Source of the DNA: Hydractinia symbiolongicarpus
Lineage: Eukaryota > Cnidaria > Hydrozoa > Anthoathecata > Hydractiniidae
DNA length: 64,000 nt
Assembly: GCF_029227915.1 (NCBI RefSeq)
Contig: NC_079885.1
Span: forward strand, 19,293,001 to 19,357,000
Direction: 5' to 3'
The translations under genes were made by a program, and so were the position numbers. Under the pieces are notes generated by a model. The model searched no databases and had not been told where the DNA came from. It worked only from the letters and a program-made list of their open reading frames with translations. Shown one piece after another: positions 35,197 through 46,806 of the stretch. Within the stretch, counting starts at the first letter, position 1. Each line of letters opens with the position of its first letter.

Positions 35197-35268
35197 TGCC
35201 GTGTTGTCTAGTGGTTAGGATACGGCGCTCTCACCGCCGTGGCCGGGGTTCGATTCCCCGCACGGGAG
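35197..35268 (+). tRNA. tRNA-Glu(CUC), G2-G71 mismatch, U9
   Basis: Acceptor TGCCGTG and A26; anticodon arm and T arm consensus. Trailer GATTGTAC. Confidence 0.6.
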
Positions 35269-35726
35269 AATGCGATTGTACAACATTTCCTATTATCGAT
35301 TCTGGCCATTGAAACTTTAAAATAATGTGGTTGTGTTAAGTCATTGAGGTATTTGGTCCAACTAACAGAAAATGAACAATGCACAAACTCAGCATTTCCA
35401 CTAGCTTTTTCAATGTGTTTAAGAAACCAATACAAACTTTCAATTGCATAATGAAAGTTGAGGAAGCTTTAGAATATGCTTTGGGTCGATTTGTTTGAAG
35501 GTTTTTGAGAGACATTCTTTCTCCAATATTTTTCTATTAGCCCGATATGTAACTTGGTGCTTTAATAACTTTGAGATCATCATATTGGCCAATTGCGGTG
35601 TTTTTGACTTTTAACTCGGCATTTAAGACATATGAGAAACATTATCTCAAAAAACTTGCGCTGAAAGAACGTACGTACAACTGTTAAAATAGCATTTCAA
35701 TCGCGAAGTAAATATCATCATGCATA

Positions 35727-35798
35727 TCCCGTGTGGTCTGGTGGTTAGGATCCGGCGCTCTCTTCGCCGTGGCCGGGGTTCGATTCCCCGCACGGGAA
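35727..35798 (+). tRNA. tRNA-Glu(CUC), U37-U38 loop, A73
   Basis: Same tRNA as at 34137, including the A discriminator. TTTT present. Confidence 0.66.
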
Positions 35799-36252
35799 AG
35801 TACGATTTTACAACATTTCCTATTGTCGAATCTGGCCATTGAAACTTTAAAATAATGTGGTAGTGTTAAGTCATTGATGGATTTGGTCCAACTAAGACAA
35901 AATGAACAATGCACAAACTCAGCATTTCCACTAGCTTTTTCCATGTGTTTAAAAAACAAGTAAAAATTTTCAATTGCATAATAAAGGTTGAGGAAGATTT
36001 AGAAAATACTTTGCCTCGAAGTGTTTGAAAGTTTTCGAGAGACATTCTTTCACCAATATTTTACTAACATCCCGATATGTAACTTGGTGCTTTAATAACT
36101 TTGAGATCAGCATATTGGATAATGCCGGTGTTTCTGACTCTTAACTCGGCATTTAAGACATGTGAGAAACATTATCCGAAAAAACTTGCACGGAAAGAAC
36201 GTACGTATAACTGTTTAAATAGCTTTTCAATCTCGAAAATAGCATTATTACA

Positions 36253-36323
36253 TCCCGTGTGGTCTAGTGGTTAGGATCCGGCGCTCTCACTGCCGTGGCC
36301 GGGTTCGACTCCCCGCACGGGAG
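36253..36323 (+). pseudogene. tRNA-Glu(CUC) variant, 71 nt, T-stem deletion
   Basis: Like 30969 but with the normal G9. T arm CGGG-UUCGACU-CCCCG, G31-U39. TTTT present. Confidence 0.55.
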
Positions 36324-36780
36324 AGTACGATTTTACAACATTTCCTATTCTCGAATCTGGCCATTGAAACTTTAAAATAATGTGGTTGTGTAAAGTCATT
36401 GATGGATTTGGTCCACCTAACAGAAAATGAATATTGCAGAACCTCAGCGTTTCCACTAACTTTTTCGTCTGTTTAAGAAACAAGTACAAATTTTGAATTT
36501 CATAATAAAGGTTGAGGAAGATTTAGAAAATTCTTTGCGTCGAAGTGTTTGAAGGTTTTCGAGAGACATTCCTTCACCAATATTTTACTAACAGCCCGAT
36601 AAGTAACTTGGTGCTTTAATAACTTTGAGATCAGCATATTGGATAATGGCGGTGTTTCTGACTTTTAACTCGGCATTTAAGACATGTGAGAAACATTATC
36701 TGAAAAAACTTGCACTGAAAGAACGTACGTACAACTGTTAAAATAGCATTTCAATCGCGAAAATAATAGCATCAGGCATA

Positions 36781-36852
36781 TCCCGTGTTGTCTAGTGGTT
36801 AGGATACGGCGCTCTCTTCGCCGTGGCCGGGGTTCGTTTCCCCGCACGGAAG
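36781..36852 (+). tRNA. tRNA-Glu(CUC), U37-U38, C2-A71 mismatch
   Basis: U9, A26, loop CUCUCUU, T loop UUCGUUU, acceptor CACGGAA. The trailer GCGTTTTTAC has a run of five T. Confidence 0.45.
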
Positions 36853-37310
36853 AATGCGTTTTTACAACATTTCATATTGTCGAATCCTGCCTTTGCCACT
36901 TTAAAATAATGTGGTGGTGTTAAGTCATTAATGGATTTGGTCCAACTAACAGGAAATGAACAATGCACAAACTCAGCAATTCCACTAGCTTTTTCCATGT
37001 GTTTAAGGAGCAAGTACAAATTTTCAATTGCATAATAAAGGTTGAGGAAGACTTAGAAAACACTTTGCCTCGAAGTGTTTGAAAGTTTTCGAGAGACATT
37101 CTTTCTCCAAAACTTTACTAACATCCCGATATGTAACTTGGTGCTTTAATAACTTTGAGATCAGCATATTGGCCAATGGCGGTGTTTCTGACTTTTAACT
37201 CGGCATTTAAGACATGTGAGAAACATTATTTCAAAAAACTTGCGCTGAATAGACGTAAGTACAACTATTAAAATAACATTTCAATGGCGAAAATAATAGC
37301 ATCATGCATA

Positions 37311-37382
37311 TCCCGTGTGGTCTAGTGGTTAGGATCCGGCGCTCTCACCGCCGTGGCTGGGATTCGATTCCCCGCACGGGAG
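37311..37382 (+). tRNA. tRNA-Glu(CUC), altered T stem
   Basis: T stem UGGGA/CCCCG has a U49-G65 wobble and an A53-C61 mismatch; otherwise consensus. TTTT present. Confidence 0.66.
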
Positions 37383-37840
37383 AATGCGATTTTACAACAT
37401 TTCCTACTGTCGAATCTGGCCATTAAAACTTTAAAATAATGTGGTTTTGTTAAGTCATTGATGGATTTGGTCCAACTAACAGAAAATGGACATTGCACAA
37501 ACTCAGCATTTCCACTGGCTTTTTCCATATGTTTAAGAAACCAATACAAATTTTCAATTGCATAATAAAAGTTGAGGAAGCTTTAGAATATGCTTTGGGT
37601 CGAATTGTTTGAAGGTTTTCGAGAGACTTTCTTCCTCCAATATTTTACTAACAGCCCGATATGTAACTTGGTGGTTTAATAACTTTGAGATCATCATATT
37701 GGCCAATGACGGTGTTTCTGCCATTTAATTCGGCATTTAAGACATGTGAGAAACATTATCTCAAAAAACTTGCGCTAAAAGAAGGTACGTGTAACTGTTT
37801 AAATAGCATTTCAATCTCGAAAATAATATCAGCATGCATA

Positions 37841-37912
37841 TCCCGTGTGGTCTAGTGGTTAGGATCCGGCGCTCTCACCGCCGTGGCCGGGGTTCGATTC
37901 CCCGCACGGGAG
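37841..37912 (+). tRNA. tRNA-Glu(CUC), exact consensus with TTTT stop
   Basis: Exact consensus cloverleaf, G73, both promoter boxes, and TTTT at 37920-37923. With its twin at 40485 it is the best-formed complete gene in the window. Confidence 0.95.
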
Positions 37913-38366
37913 AATGCGATTTTACAACATTTCCTATTGTCGAATCTGGCCATTAATACTTTAAAATAATGTGGTTTTGTTAAGTCATTGATGGATTTGG
38001 TCCAACTAACAGAAAATGAACATTGCACAAACTCGGCATTTCCACTGGCTTTTTCGATGTGTTTAAGAAACCAATACAAATGTTCAATTGCATAATAAAA
38101 GTTGAGGAAGCTTTAGAATATGCTTTGCGTCGAATTGTTTGAAGGTTTTCGAGAGACTTTCTTCCTCCAATATTTTACTAACAGCCCGATATGTAACTTT
38201 GTGGTTTAATAACTTTGAGATCATCATATTGGCCAATGACGGTGTTTCTGCCATTTAATTCGGCATTTAAGACATGTGAGAAACATTATCTCAAAAAACG
38301 TGCGCTAAAAGAAGGTACGTGCAACTGTTAAAATAACATTTCAATCGCTAAAATAACATTAGCATG

Positions 38367-38438
38367 AACCATGTGGTCTAGTGGTTAGGATCCGGAGCTC
38401 TCACTGCCGTGGCCGGAGTTCGATTCCCCGCACTGGAG
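38367..38438 (+). pseudogene. tRNA-Glu(CUC) pseudogene, AACCATG class
   Basis: 5' strand AACCATG against CACTGGA loses pairs 1, 2, 4 and 5. The anticodon stem starts CGGAG/TGCCG and T stem CGGAG is weakened. No TTTT. Confidence 0.72.
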
Positions 38439-38895
38439 AATACGGTTTCACAACTTTTCCTATTGTCGAATCTGGCCATTGAAACTTTAAAATAATGTGG
38501 TTGTGTTAAGTCATTGATGGATTTGGACCATCTAACAGAAAATGAACAATGCAGAAAGTCAGCGCGTCCACTAACTTTTTCCGCATGATTAAAAAACAAG
38601 TACGAATATTCAATTGCATAATAAAAGTTGGGGAAGCTTTAAAAAAGGCTTTGGGTCGAATTATTTGAAGGTTTTCAAGAGACATTCGTTCTCCAATATT
38701 TTACTAACAGCCCGATATGTAACTTGGTGCTTTAATAACTTTGAGATCATCATATTGGCCAATGGCGGAAATCTGACTTTTAACTCGGCATTTAAGACAT
38801 GTGAGAAACATTATCTCAAAAAACTTGCGCTGAAAGAACGTACGTGTAACTGTTTAAATAGCATTTCAATCTCGAATATAATATCAGCATGCATA

Positions 38896-38967
38896 TCCCG
38901 TGTGGTCTGGTGGTTAGGATCCGGTGCTTTCACCGCCGTGGCCGGGGTTCGATTCCCTGCACGGGAA
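38896..38967 (+). tRNA. tRNA-Glu(UUC), A73
   Basis: Loop CUUUCAC, anticodon UUC; stem CGGTG/CGCCG with a wobble; A14G; G50-U64; discriminator A (CACGGGAA). All stems pair and TTTT follows, so it could be a working UUC gene. Confidence 0.72.
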
Positions 38968-39425
38968 AATGCGATTTTACAACATTTCCCATTGTCGCAT
39001 CCAGCCTTTGCCACTTTAAAATAATGTGGTTGTGTTAAGTCATTGATGGATTTGGTCCAACTAACAGAAAATGAACAGTGCACAAACTCAGCAATTCCAC
39101 TAGGTTTTTCCATGTGTTTAAGAAACAAGTACAAATTTTCAATTGCATAATAAAGGTTGAGGAAGACTTAGAATATACTTTGCCTCGAAGTGTTTGAAAG
39201 TTTTCGAGAGACATTCTTTCTCCAAAACTTTACTAACATCCCGATATGTAACTTGGTGCTTTAATAACTTTGAGATCAGCATATTGGATAATGGCGGTGT
39301 TTCTGACTTTCAACTCGGCATTTAAGACATGTGCGAAACATTATCTGAAAAAACTTGCGCTGAAAGACCGTACGTATAACTGTTATAATAGCATTTCAAT
39401 GGCGAAAATAATAGCATCATGCATA

Positions 39426-39497
39426 TCCCGTGTGGTATAATGGTTAGGATCCGGCGCTCTCACCGCCGTGGCCGGGGTTCGATTCCACGCACGGGAG
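39426..39497 (+). tRNA. tRNA-Glu(CUC), TATAATGG D arm
   Basis: D arm GGTATAATGG and a G51-A63 mismatch; otherwise consensus. TTTT present. Confidence 0.6.
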
Positions 39498-39954
39498 AAT
39501 GCGATTTTACAACATTTCCTATTGTGGAATCCTGCCTTTGCCACTTTAAAATAATGTGGTAATGTTAAGTCATTGATGGATTTGGTCCAACTAACAGAAA
39601 ATGAACAATGCACAAACTCAGCATTTCCACTAGCTTTTTCCATGTGTTTAAAAAAAAGTACAAATTTTCAATTGCATAATAAAGGTTGAGGAAGACTTAG
39701 AAAATACTTTGCCTCGAAGTGTTTGAAATTTTTCGAGAGACATTCTTTTTCCAAAACTTTACTAACATCCCGATACGTAACTTGGTGCTTTAATAACTTT
39801 GAGATCAGCATATTGGATAATGGCGGTGTTTCTGACTTTTAACTCGGCATTTAAGACATGTGAGAAACATTATCTGAAAAAACGTGCACTGAAAGAACGT
39901 ACGTACAACTGTTAAAATAGCATTTCAATCGCGAAAATAATAGCATCAAGCATA

Positions 39955-40026
39955 TCCCGTGTTGTCTAGTGGTTAGGATACGGCGCTCTCTTCGCCGTGG
40001 CCGGGGTTCGTTTCCCCGCACGGAAG
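39955..40026 (+). tRNA. tRNA-Glu(CUC), U37-U38, C2-A71 mismatch
   Basis: Same tRNA as at 36781 (U9, A26, UUCGUUU T loop, CACGGAA). Run of five T in the trailer. Confidence 0.45.
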
Positions 40027-40484
40027 AATGCGTTTTTACAACATTTCATATTGTCGAATCCTGCCTTTGCCACTTTAAAATAATGTGGTGGTGTTAAGTC
40101 ATTAATGGATTTGGTCCAACTAACAGGAAATGAACAATGCACAAACTCAGCAATTCCACTAGCTTTTTCCATGTGTTTAAGGAGCAAGTACAAATTTTCG
40201 ATTGCATAATAAAGGTTGAGGAAGACTTAGAAAATACTTTGCCTCGAAGTGTTTGAAAGTTTTCGAGAGACATTCTTTCTCCAAAATTTTACTAACATCC
40301 CGATATGTAACTTGGTGCTTTAATAACTTTGAGATCAGCATATTGGCCAATGGCGGTGTTTCTGACTTTTAACTCGGCATTTAAGACATGTGAGAAACAT
40401 TATCTCAAAAAACTTGCGCTAAAAGAAGGTACGTGTAACTGTTTAAATAGCATTTCAATCTCGAAAATAATATCAGCATGCATA

Positions 40485-40556
40485 TCCCGTGTGGTCTAGT
40501 GGTTAGGATCCGGCGCTCTCACCGCCGTGGCCGGGGTTCGATTCCCCGCACGGGAG
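40485..40556 (+). tRNA. tRNA-Glu(CUC), exact consensus with TTTT stop
   Basis: Identical to 37841 and offset by 2,644 bp. TTTT begins 8 nt past the gene. Confidence 0.95.
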
Positions 40557-41010
40557 AATGCGATTTTACAACATTTCCTATTGTCGAATCTGGCCATTAA
40601 TACTTTAAAATAATGTGGTTTTGTTAAGTCATTGATGGATTTGGTCCAACTAACAGAAAATGAACATTGCACAAACTCAGCATTTCCACTGGCTTTTTCG
40701 ATGTGTTTAAGAAACCAATACAAATTTTCAATTGCATAATAAAAGTTGAGGAAGCTTTAGAATATGCTTTGCGTCGAATTGTTTGAAGGTTTTCGAGAGA
40801 CTTTCTTCCTCCAATATTTTACTAACAGCCCGATATGTAACTTTGTGGTTTAATAACTTTGAGATCATCATATTGGCCAATGACGGTGTTTCTGCCATTT
40901 AATTCGGCATTTAAGACATGTGAGAAACATTATCTCAAAAAACGTGCGCTAAAAGAAGGTACGTGCAACTGTTAAAATAACATTTCAATCGCTAAAATAA
41001 CATTAGCATG

Positions 41011-41082
41011 AACCGTGTGGTCTAGTGGTTAGGATCCGGAGCTCTCACTGCCGTGGCCGGAGTTCGATTCCCCGCACTGGAG
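41011..41082 (+). pseudogene. tRNA-Glu(CUC) pseudogene, AACCGTG class
   Basis: Twin of 38367 with G5 restored. Pairs 1, 2 and 4 are lost, with CGGAG/TGCCG anticodon stem and CGGAG T stem. No TTTT. Confidence 0.7.
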
Positions 41083-41539
41083 AATACGGTTTCACAACTT
41101 TTCCTATTGTCGAATCTGGCCATTGAAACTTTAAAATAATGTGGTTGTGTTAAGTCATTGATGGATTTGGACCATCTAACAGAAAATGAACAATGCAGAA
41201 AGTCAGCGCGTCCACTAACTTTTTCCGCATGATTAAAAAACAAGTACGAATATTCAATTGCATAATAAAAGTTGGGGAAGCTTTAAAAAAGGCTTTGGGT
41301 CGAATTATTTGAAGGTTTTCAAGAGACATTTGTTCTCCAATATTTTACTAACAGCCCGATATGTAACTTGGTGCTTTAATAACTTTGAGATCATCATATT
41401 GGCCAATGGCGGAAATCTGACTTTTAACTCGGCATATAAGACATGTGAGAAACATTATCTCAAAAAACTTGCGCTGAAAGAACGTACGTGTAACTGTTTA
41501 AATAGCATTTCAATCTCGAATATAATATCAGCATGCATA

Positions 41540-41611
41540 TCCCGTGTGGTCTGGTGGTTAGGATCCGGTGCTTTCACCGCCGTGGCCGGGGTTCGATTCC
41601 CTGCACGGGAG
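41540..41611 (+). tRNA. tRNA-Glu(UUC)
   Basis: Twin of 38896 with anticodon UUC but discriminator G. Stems all pair with two wobbles (U30-G40, G50-U64). TTTT follows. Confidence 0.74.
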
Positions 41612-42069
41612 AATGCGATTTTACAACATTTCCTATTGTCGCATCCCGCCTTTGCCACTTTAAAATAATGTGGTTGTGTTAAGTCATTGATGGATTTGGT
41701 CCAACTAACAGAAAATGAACAGTGCACAAACTCAGCAATTCCACTAGGTTTTTCCATGTGTTTAAGAAACAAGTACAAATTTTCAATTGCATAATAAAGG
41801 TTGAGGAAGACTTAGAATATACTTTGCATCGAAGTGTTTGAAAGTTTTCGAGAGACATTCTTTCTCCAAAACTTTACTAACATCCCGATATGTAACTTGG
41901 TGCTTTAATAACTTTGAGATCAGCATATTGGATAATGGCGGTGTTTCTGACTTTCAACTCGGCATTTAAGACATGTGCGAAACATTATCTGAAAAAACTT
42001 GCGCTGAAAGACCGTACGTATAACTGTTATAATAGCATTTCAATGGCGAAAATAATAGCATCATGCATA

Positions 42070-42141
42070 TCCCGTGTGGTATAATGGTTAGGATCCGGCG
42101 CTCTCACCGCCGTGGCCGGGGTTCGATTCCACGCACGGGAG
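42070..42141 (+). tRNA. tRNA-Glu(CUC), TATAATGG D arm
   Basis: Same as the copy at 39426, 2,644 bp upstream. TTTT present. Confidence 0.6.
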
Positions 42142-42598
42142 AATGCGATTTTACAACATTTCCTATTGTGGAATCCTGCCTTTGCCACTTTAAAATAATG
42201 TGGTAATGTTAAGTCATTGATGGATTTGGTCCAACTAACAGAAAATGAACAATGCACAAACTCAGCATTTCCACTAGCTTTTTCCATGTGTTTAAAAAAA
42301 AGTACAAATTTTCAATTGCATAATAAAGGTTGAGGAAGACTTAGAAAATACTTTGCCTCGAAGTGTTTGAAAGTTTTCGAGAGACATTCTTTTTCCAAAA
42401 CTTTACTAACATCCCGATACGTAACTTGGTGCTTTAATAACTTTGAGATCAGCATATTGGATAATGGCGGTGTTTCTGACTTTTAACTGGGCATTTAAGA
42501 CATGTGAGAAACATTATCTGAAAAAACTTGCACTAAAAGAACGTACGTACAACTGTTAAAGTAGCATTTCAATCGCAAAAATAATAGCATCAAGCATA

Positions 42599-42670
42599 TC
42601 CCGTGTTGTCTAGTGGTTAGGATACGGCGCTCTCACCGCCGTGGCAGGGTTTCGATTCCCCGCACGGGAG
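42599..42670 (+). tRNA. tRNA-Glu(CUC), U9 class
   Basis: U9, A26, T stem AGGGU/CCCCG with mismatches at both ends; acceptor and anticodon arms consensus. No TTTT. Confidence 0.5.
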
Positions 42671-43128
42671 AATGCGATTTCACAACATTTCCTATTGTCG
42701 AATCCGGCTATTGAAACTTTAGAATAATGTGGTTGTGTTAAGTCATTGATGGATTTGGTCCAACTAACAGAAAATGAACAATGCACAAACTCAGCATTTC
42801 CAGTAGCTTTTTCCATGTGTTTAAGAAACCAATACAAATTTTCAATTGCATAATAAAAATTGAGGAAGCTTTAGAATATGCTTTGGGTCGATTTGTTTGA
42901 AGGTTTTTGAGAGACATTCTTTCTCCAATACTTTACTATCAGCCCGATATGTAACTTTGTGCTTTAACAACTTTGAGATCATCATATTGGCCAATGGCGG
43001 TGTTTCTAACTTTTAACTCGGCATTTAAGACATGTGAGAAACATTATCTGAAAAAACTTGCACTGAAAGAACGTACGTACAACTGTTAAAGTAGCATTTC
43101 AATCGCGAAAATAATAGCATCAGGCATA

Positions 43129-43188
43129 TCCCGTGCTGTCTAGTGGTTAGGATACGGCGCTCTCACCGCCGTGGCCGCCGCACGGGAG
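43129..43188 (+). pseudogene. T-arm-less tRNA-Glu pseudogene (60 nt)
   Basis: Carries the 12-nt deletion of the T arm and B box. Positions 8-9 are CU. Acceptor CACGGGA and anticodon arm are otherwise intact. No TTTT. Confidence 0.82.
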
Positions 43189-43647
43189 AATGCGATTTCA
43201 CAACATTTCCTATTGTCGAATCTGGCTATTGCAACTTTAAAATAATGTGGTTGTGTTAAGTCATTGATGGATTTGGTCCAACTAACAGAAAATGAACAAT
43301 GCACAAACTCAGCATTTCCACTAAGTTTTTCCATGTGTTTAAGAAACCAATACAAATTTTCAATTGCATAATAAAAGTTGAGGAAGCTTTAGAATATGCT
43401 TTGGGTCGATTTGTTTGAAGGTTTTTGAGAGACATTCTTTCTCCAATACTTTATTAACAGCCCGATATGTAACTTGGTGCTTTAAGAACTTTGAGATCAT
43501 CATATTGGCCAATGGCGGTGTTTCTGACTTTTAACTCGGCATTTAAGACATGCGAGAAACATTATCTCAGAAAAATTTGCACTGAAAGGACGTACGTACA
43601 ACTGTTATAATAGCATTTCAATCGCGAAAATAATAGCATCATGCATA

Positions 43648-43719
43648 TCCCGTGTGGTCTAATGGTTAGGATCCGGCGCTCTCACCACCGTGGCCGGGGT
43701 TCGATTCCCCGCACGGGAG
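43648..43719 (+). tRNA. tRNA-Glu(CUC), C30-A40 mismatch
   Basis: D loop has G15A (TCTAATGG), and the anticodon stem is CGGCG/CACCG. Acceptor and T arm consensus. Trailer GATTGTAC. Confidence 0.68.
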
Positions 43720-44177
43720 AATGCGATTGTACAACATTTCCTATTATCGATTCTGGCCATTGAAACCTTAAAATAATGTGGTTGTGTTAAGTCACTGATG
43801 AATTTGGTCCAACTAACAGAAAATGAACAATGCACAAACTCAGCATTTCCACTAGCTTTTTCCATGTGTTTAAGAAACCAATACAAATTTTCAATTGCAT
43901 AATAAAAGTTCAGGAAGCTTTAGAATATGCTTTGGGTCGATTTGTTTGAAGGTTTTTGAGAGACATTCTTTCTCCAATATTTTACTAACAGCCCGATATG
44001 TAACTTGTTGCTTTAACAACTTTGAGATCATCATATTGGCCAATGGCGGCGTTTCTGACTTTTAACTCGGCATTTAAGACATGTGAGAAACATTATCTGA
44101 AAAAACTTGCACTGAAAGAACGTACGTACAACTGTTAAAGTAGCATTTCAATCGCGAAAATAATAGCATCAGGCATA

Positions 44178-44237
44178 TCCCGTGTTGTCTAGTGGTTAGG
44201 ATACGGCGCTCTCACTGCCGTGGCCGCCGCACGGGAG
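44178..44237 (+). pseudogene. T-arm-less tRNA-Glu pseudogene (60 nt)
   Basis: 12-nt deletion as at 43129, with U9, A26 and a G31-U39 pair. Acceptor stem perfect. Confidence 0.82.
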
Positions 44238-44696
44238 AATGCGATTTCACAACATTTCCTATTGTCGAATCTGGCTATTGCAACTTTAAAATAATGTGGT
44301 TGTGTTAAGTCATTGATGGATTTGGTCCAACTAACAGAAAATGAACAATGCACAAACTCAGCATTTCCACTAAGTTTTTCCATGTGTTTAAGAAACCAAT
44401 ACAAATTTTCAATTGCATAATAAAAGTTGAGGAAGCTTTAGAATATGCTTTGGGTCGATTTGTTTGAAGGTTTTTGAGAGACATTCTTTCTCCAATACTT
44501 TATTAACAGCCCGATATGTAACTTGGTGCTTTAAGAACTTTGAGATCATCATATTGGCCAATGGCGGTGTTTCTGACTTTTAACTCGGCATTTAAGACAT
44601 GTGAGAAACATTATCTCAAAAAAAATTGCACTGAAAGGACGTACGTACAACTGTTATAATAGCATTTCAATCGCGAAAATAATAGCATCATGCCTA

Positions 44697-44768
44697 TCCC
44701 GTGTGGTCTAGTGGTTAGGATCCGGCGCTCACACCGCCGTGGCCGGGGTTCGATTCCCCGCACGGGAG
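44697..44768 (+). tRNA. tRNA-like with anticodon CAC (Val) in the Glu body
   Basis: Loop CUCACAC gives anticodon CAC, which reads GUG (Val). Every other position matches the consensus, so the cloverleaf and promoter boxes are sound. A single U35-to-A change explains it. Trailer GATTGTAC without TTTT. Confidence 0.68.
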
Positions 44769-45226
44769 AATGCGATTGTACAACATTTCCTATTATCGAT
44801 TCTGGCCATTGAAACTTTAAAATAATGTGGTTGTGTTAAGTCATTGATGAATTTGGTCCAACTAACAGAAAATGAACAATGCACAAACTCAGCAATTCCA
44901 CTAGCTTTTTCCATGTCTTTAAGAAACCAATAAAAATTTTCAATTGCATAATAAAAGTTGAGGAAGCTTTAGAATATGCTTTGGGTCGATTTGTTTGAAG
45001 GTTTTTGAGAGACATTCTTTCTCCAATATTTTACTGCCAGCCCGATATGTAACTTGTTGTTTAACAACTTTAAGATCATCATATTGGCCAATGGCAGTGT
45101 TTCTGACTTTTAACTCGGCATTTAAGACATGTGAGAAACATTATCTCAAAAAAATTTGCGCTGAAAGGACGTACGTACAACTGTTATAATAGCATTTCAA
45201 TCGCGAAAATAATAGCATCATGCATA

Positions 45227-45298
45227 TCCCGTGTGGTCTAGTGGTTAGGATCCGGCGCTCTCACCGCCGTGGCCGGGGTTTGATTCCCCGCACGGAAG
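45227..45298 (+). tRNA. tRNA-Glu(CUC), C56U, C2-A71 mismatch
   Basis: T loop UUUGAUU and acceptor CACGGAA; anticodon arm consensus. Trailer GATTGTAC. Confidence 0.58.
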
Positions 45299-45756
45299 AA
45301 TGCGATTGTACAACATTTCCTATTGTCGAACCTGGCCATTGAAACTTTAAAATAATGTTGTTGTGTTAAGTCGTTGATGGATTTGGTCCAACTAACAGAA
45401 AATGAACAATGCACAAACTCAGCATTTTCACTAGCTTCTTCCATGTGTTTAAGAAACCAATACAAATTTTCAATTGCATAATAAAAGTTGAGGAAGCTTT
45501 AGAATATGCTTTGGCTCGATTTGTTTGAAGGTTTTTGAGAGACATTCTTTCTCCAATACTTTACTAACAGCCCGATATGTAACTTTGTGCTTTAACAACT
45601 TTGAGATCATCATATTGGCCAATGGCGGTGTTTCTGACTTTTAACTCGGCATTTAAGACATGTGAGAAACATTATCTGAAAAAACTTGCACTGAAAGAAC
45701 GTACGTACAACTGTTAAAGTAGCATTTCAATCGCGAAAATAATAGCATCAGGCATA

Positions 45757-45816
45757 TCCCGTGTTGTCTAGTGGTTAGGATACGGCGCTCTCACTGCCGT
45801 GGCCGCCGCACGGGAG
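45757..45816 (+). pseudogene. T-arm-less tRNA-Glu pseudogene (60 nt)
   Basis: 12-nt T-arm deletion, U9, A26, G31-U39. No TTTT. Confidence 0.82.
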
Positions 45817-46275
45817 AATGCGATTTCACAACATTTCCTATTGGCGAATCTGGCTATTGAAACTTTAAAATAATGTGGTTGTGTTAAGTCATTGATGGAT
45901 TTGGTCCAACTAACAGAAAATGAACAATGCACAAACTCAGCATTTCCACTAGCTTTTTCCATGTGTTTAAGAAACCAATACAAATTTTCAATTGCATAAT
46001 AAAAGTTGAGGAAGCTTTAGAATATGCTTTGGGTCGATTTGTTTGAAGGTTTTTGAGAGACATTCTTTCTCCAATACTTTATTAACAGCCCGATATGTAA
46101 CTTGGTGCTTTAAGAACTTTGAGATCATCATATTGGCCAATGGCGGTGTTTCTGACTTTTAACTCGGCATTTAAGACATGTGAGAAACATTATCTCAAAA
46201 AAATTTGCACTGAAAGGACGTACGTACAACTGTTGTAATAGCATTTCAATCGCGAAAATAATAGCATCATGCATA

Positions 46276-46347
46276 TCCCGTGTGGTCTAGTGGTTAGGAT
46301 CCGGCGCTTTCACCGCCGTGGCCGGGGTTCGATTCCTTGCACGGGAG
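46276..46347 (+). tRNA. tRNA-Glu(UUC)
   Basis: Loop CUUUCAC with a perfect CGGCG/CGCCG stem and perfect acceptor. The T stem CGGGG/CCUUG has two wobbles. A14 is retained, so it is a separate lineage from the UUC copies at 38896 and 41540. No TTTT. Confidence 0.74.
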
Positions 46348-46806
46348 AATGCGATTGTACAACATTTCCTATTATCGCTTCTGGCCATTGATACATTAAA
46401 ATAATGTGGTTGTGTTAAGTCATTGATGAATTTGGTCCAACTAACAGAAAATGAACAATGCACAAACTCAGCATTTCCACTAGCTTTTTCCATGTGTTTA
46501 AGAAACCAATACAAATTTTCAATTGCATAATAAAAGTTGAGGAAGCTTTAGAATATGCTTTGGGTCGATTTGTTTGAAGGTTTTTGAGAGACATTCTTTC
46601 TCCAATATTTTACTAACAGCCCGATATGTAACTTGTTGCTTTAACAACTTTGAGATCATCATATTGGCCAATGGCGGTGTTTCTGACTTTTAACTCGGCA
46701 TTTAAGACGTGTGAGAAACATTATCTCAAAAAAATTTGCGCTGAAAGGACGTACGTACAACTGTTATAATAGCATTTCAATCGCGAAAAATAAAGCATTA
46801 TGCATA

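Larger units (their letters stand above)
37750..42524 (+). repeat. Segmental duplication, 2,644-bp offset
   Basis: About 2.1 kb (37750-39880) recurs at 40394-42524. Four tRNAs match in order: exact consensus, AACC(G/A)TG pseudogene, UUC gene, TATAATGG gene. The rare spacer word GATACGTAAC is shared near the end of each copy. Edges are approximate. Confidence 0.85.

Noticed and set aside
38614-41668. Plus-strand open frames of 136 codons at 38614 and 41258
   Set aside because: They cross the spacer and the tRNA itself, are duplicates of each other through the 2,644-bp block, and are absent in most other units.
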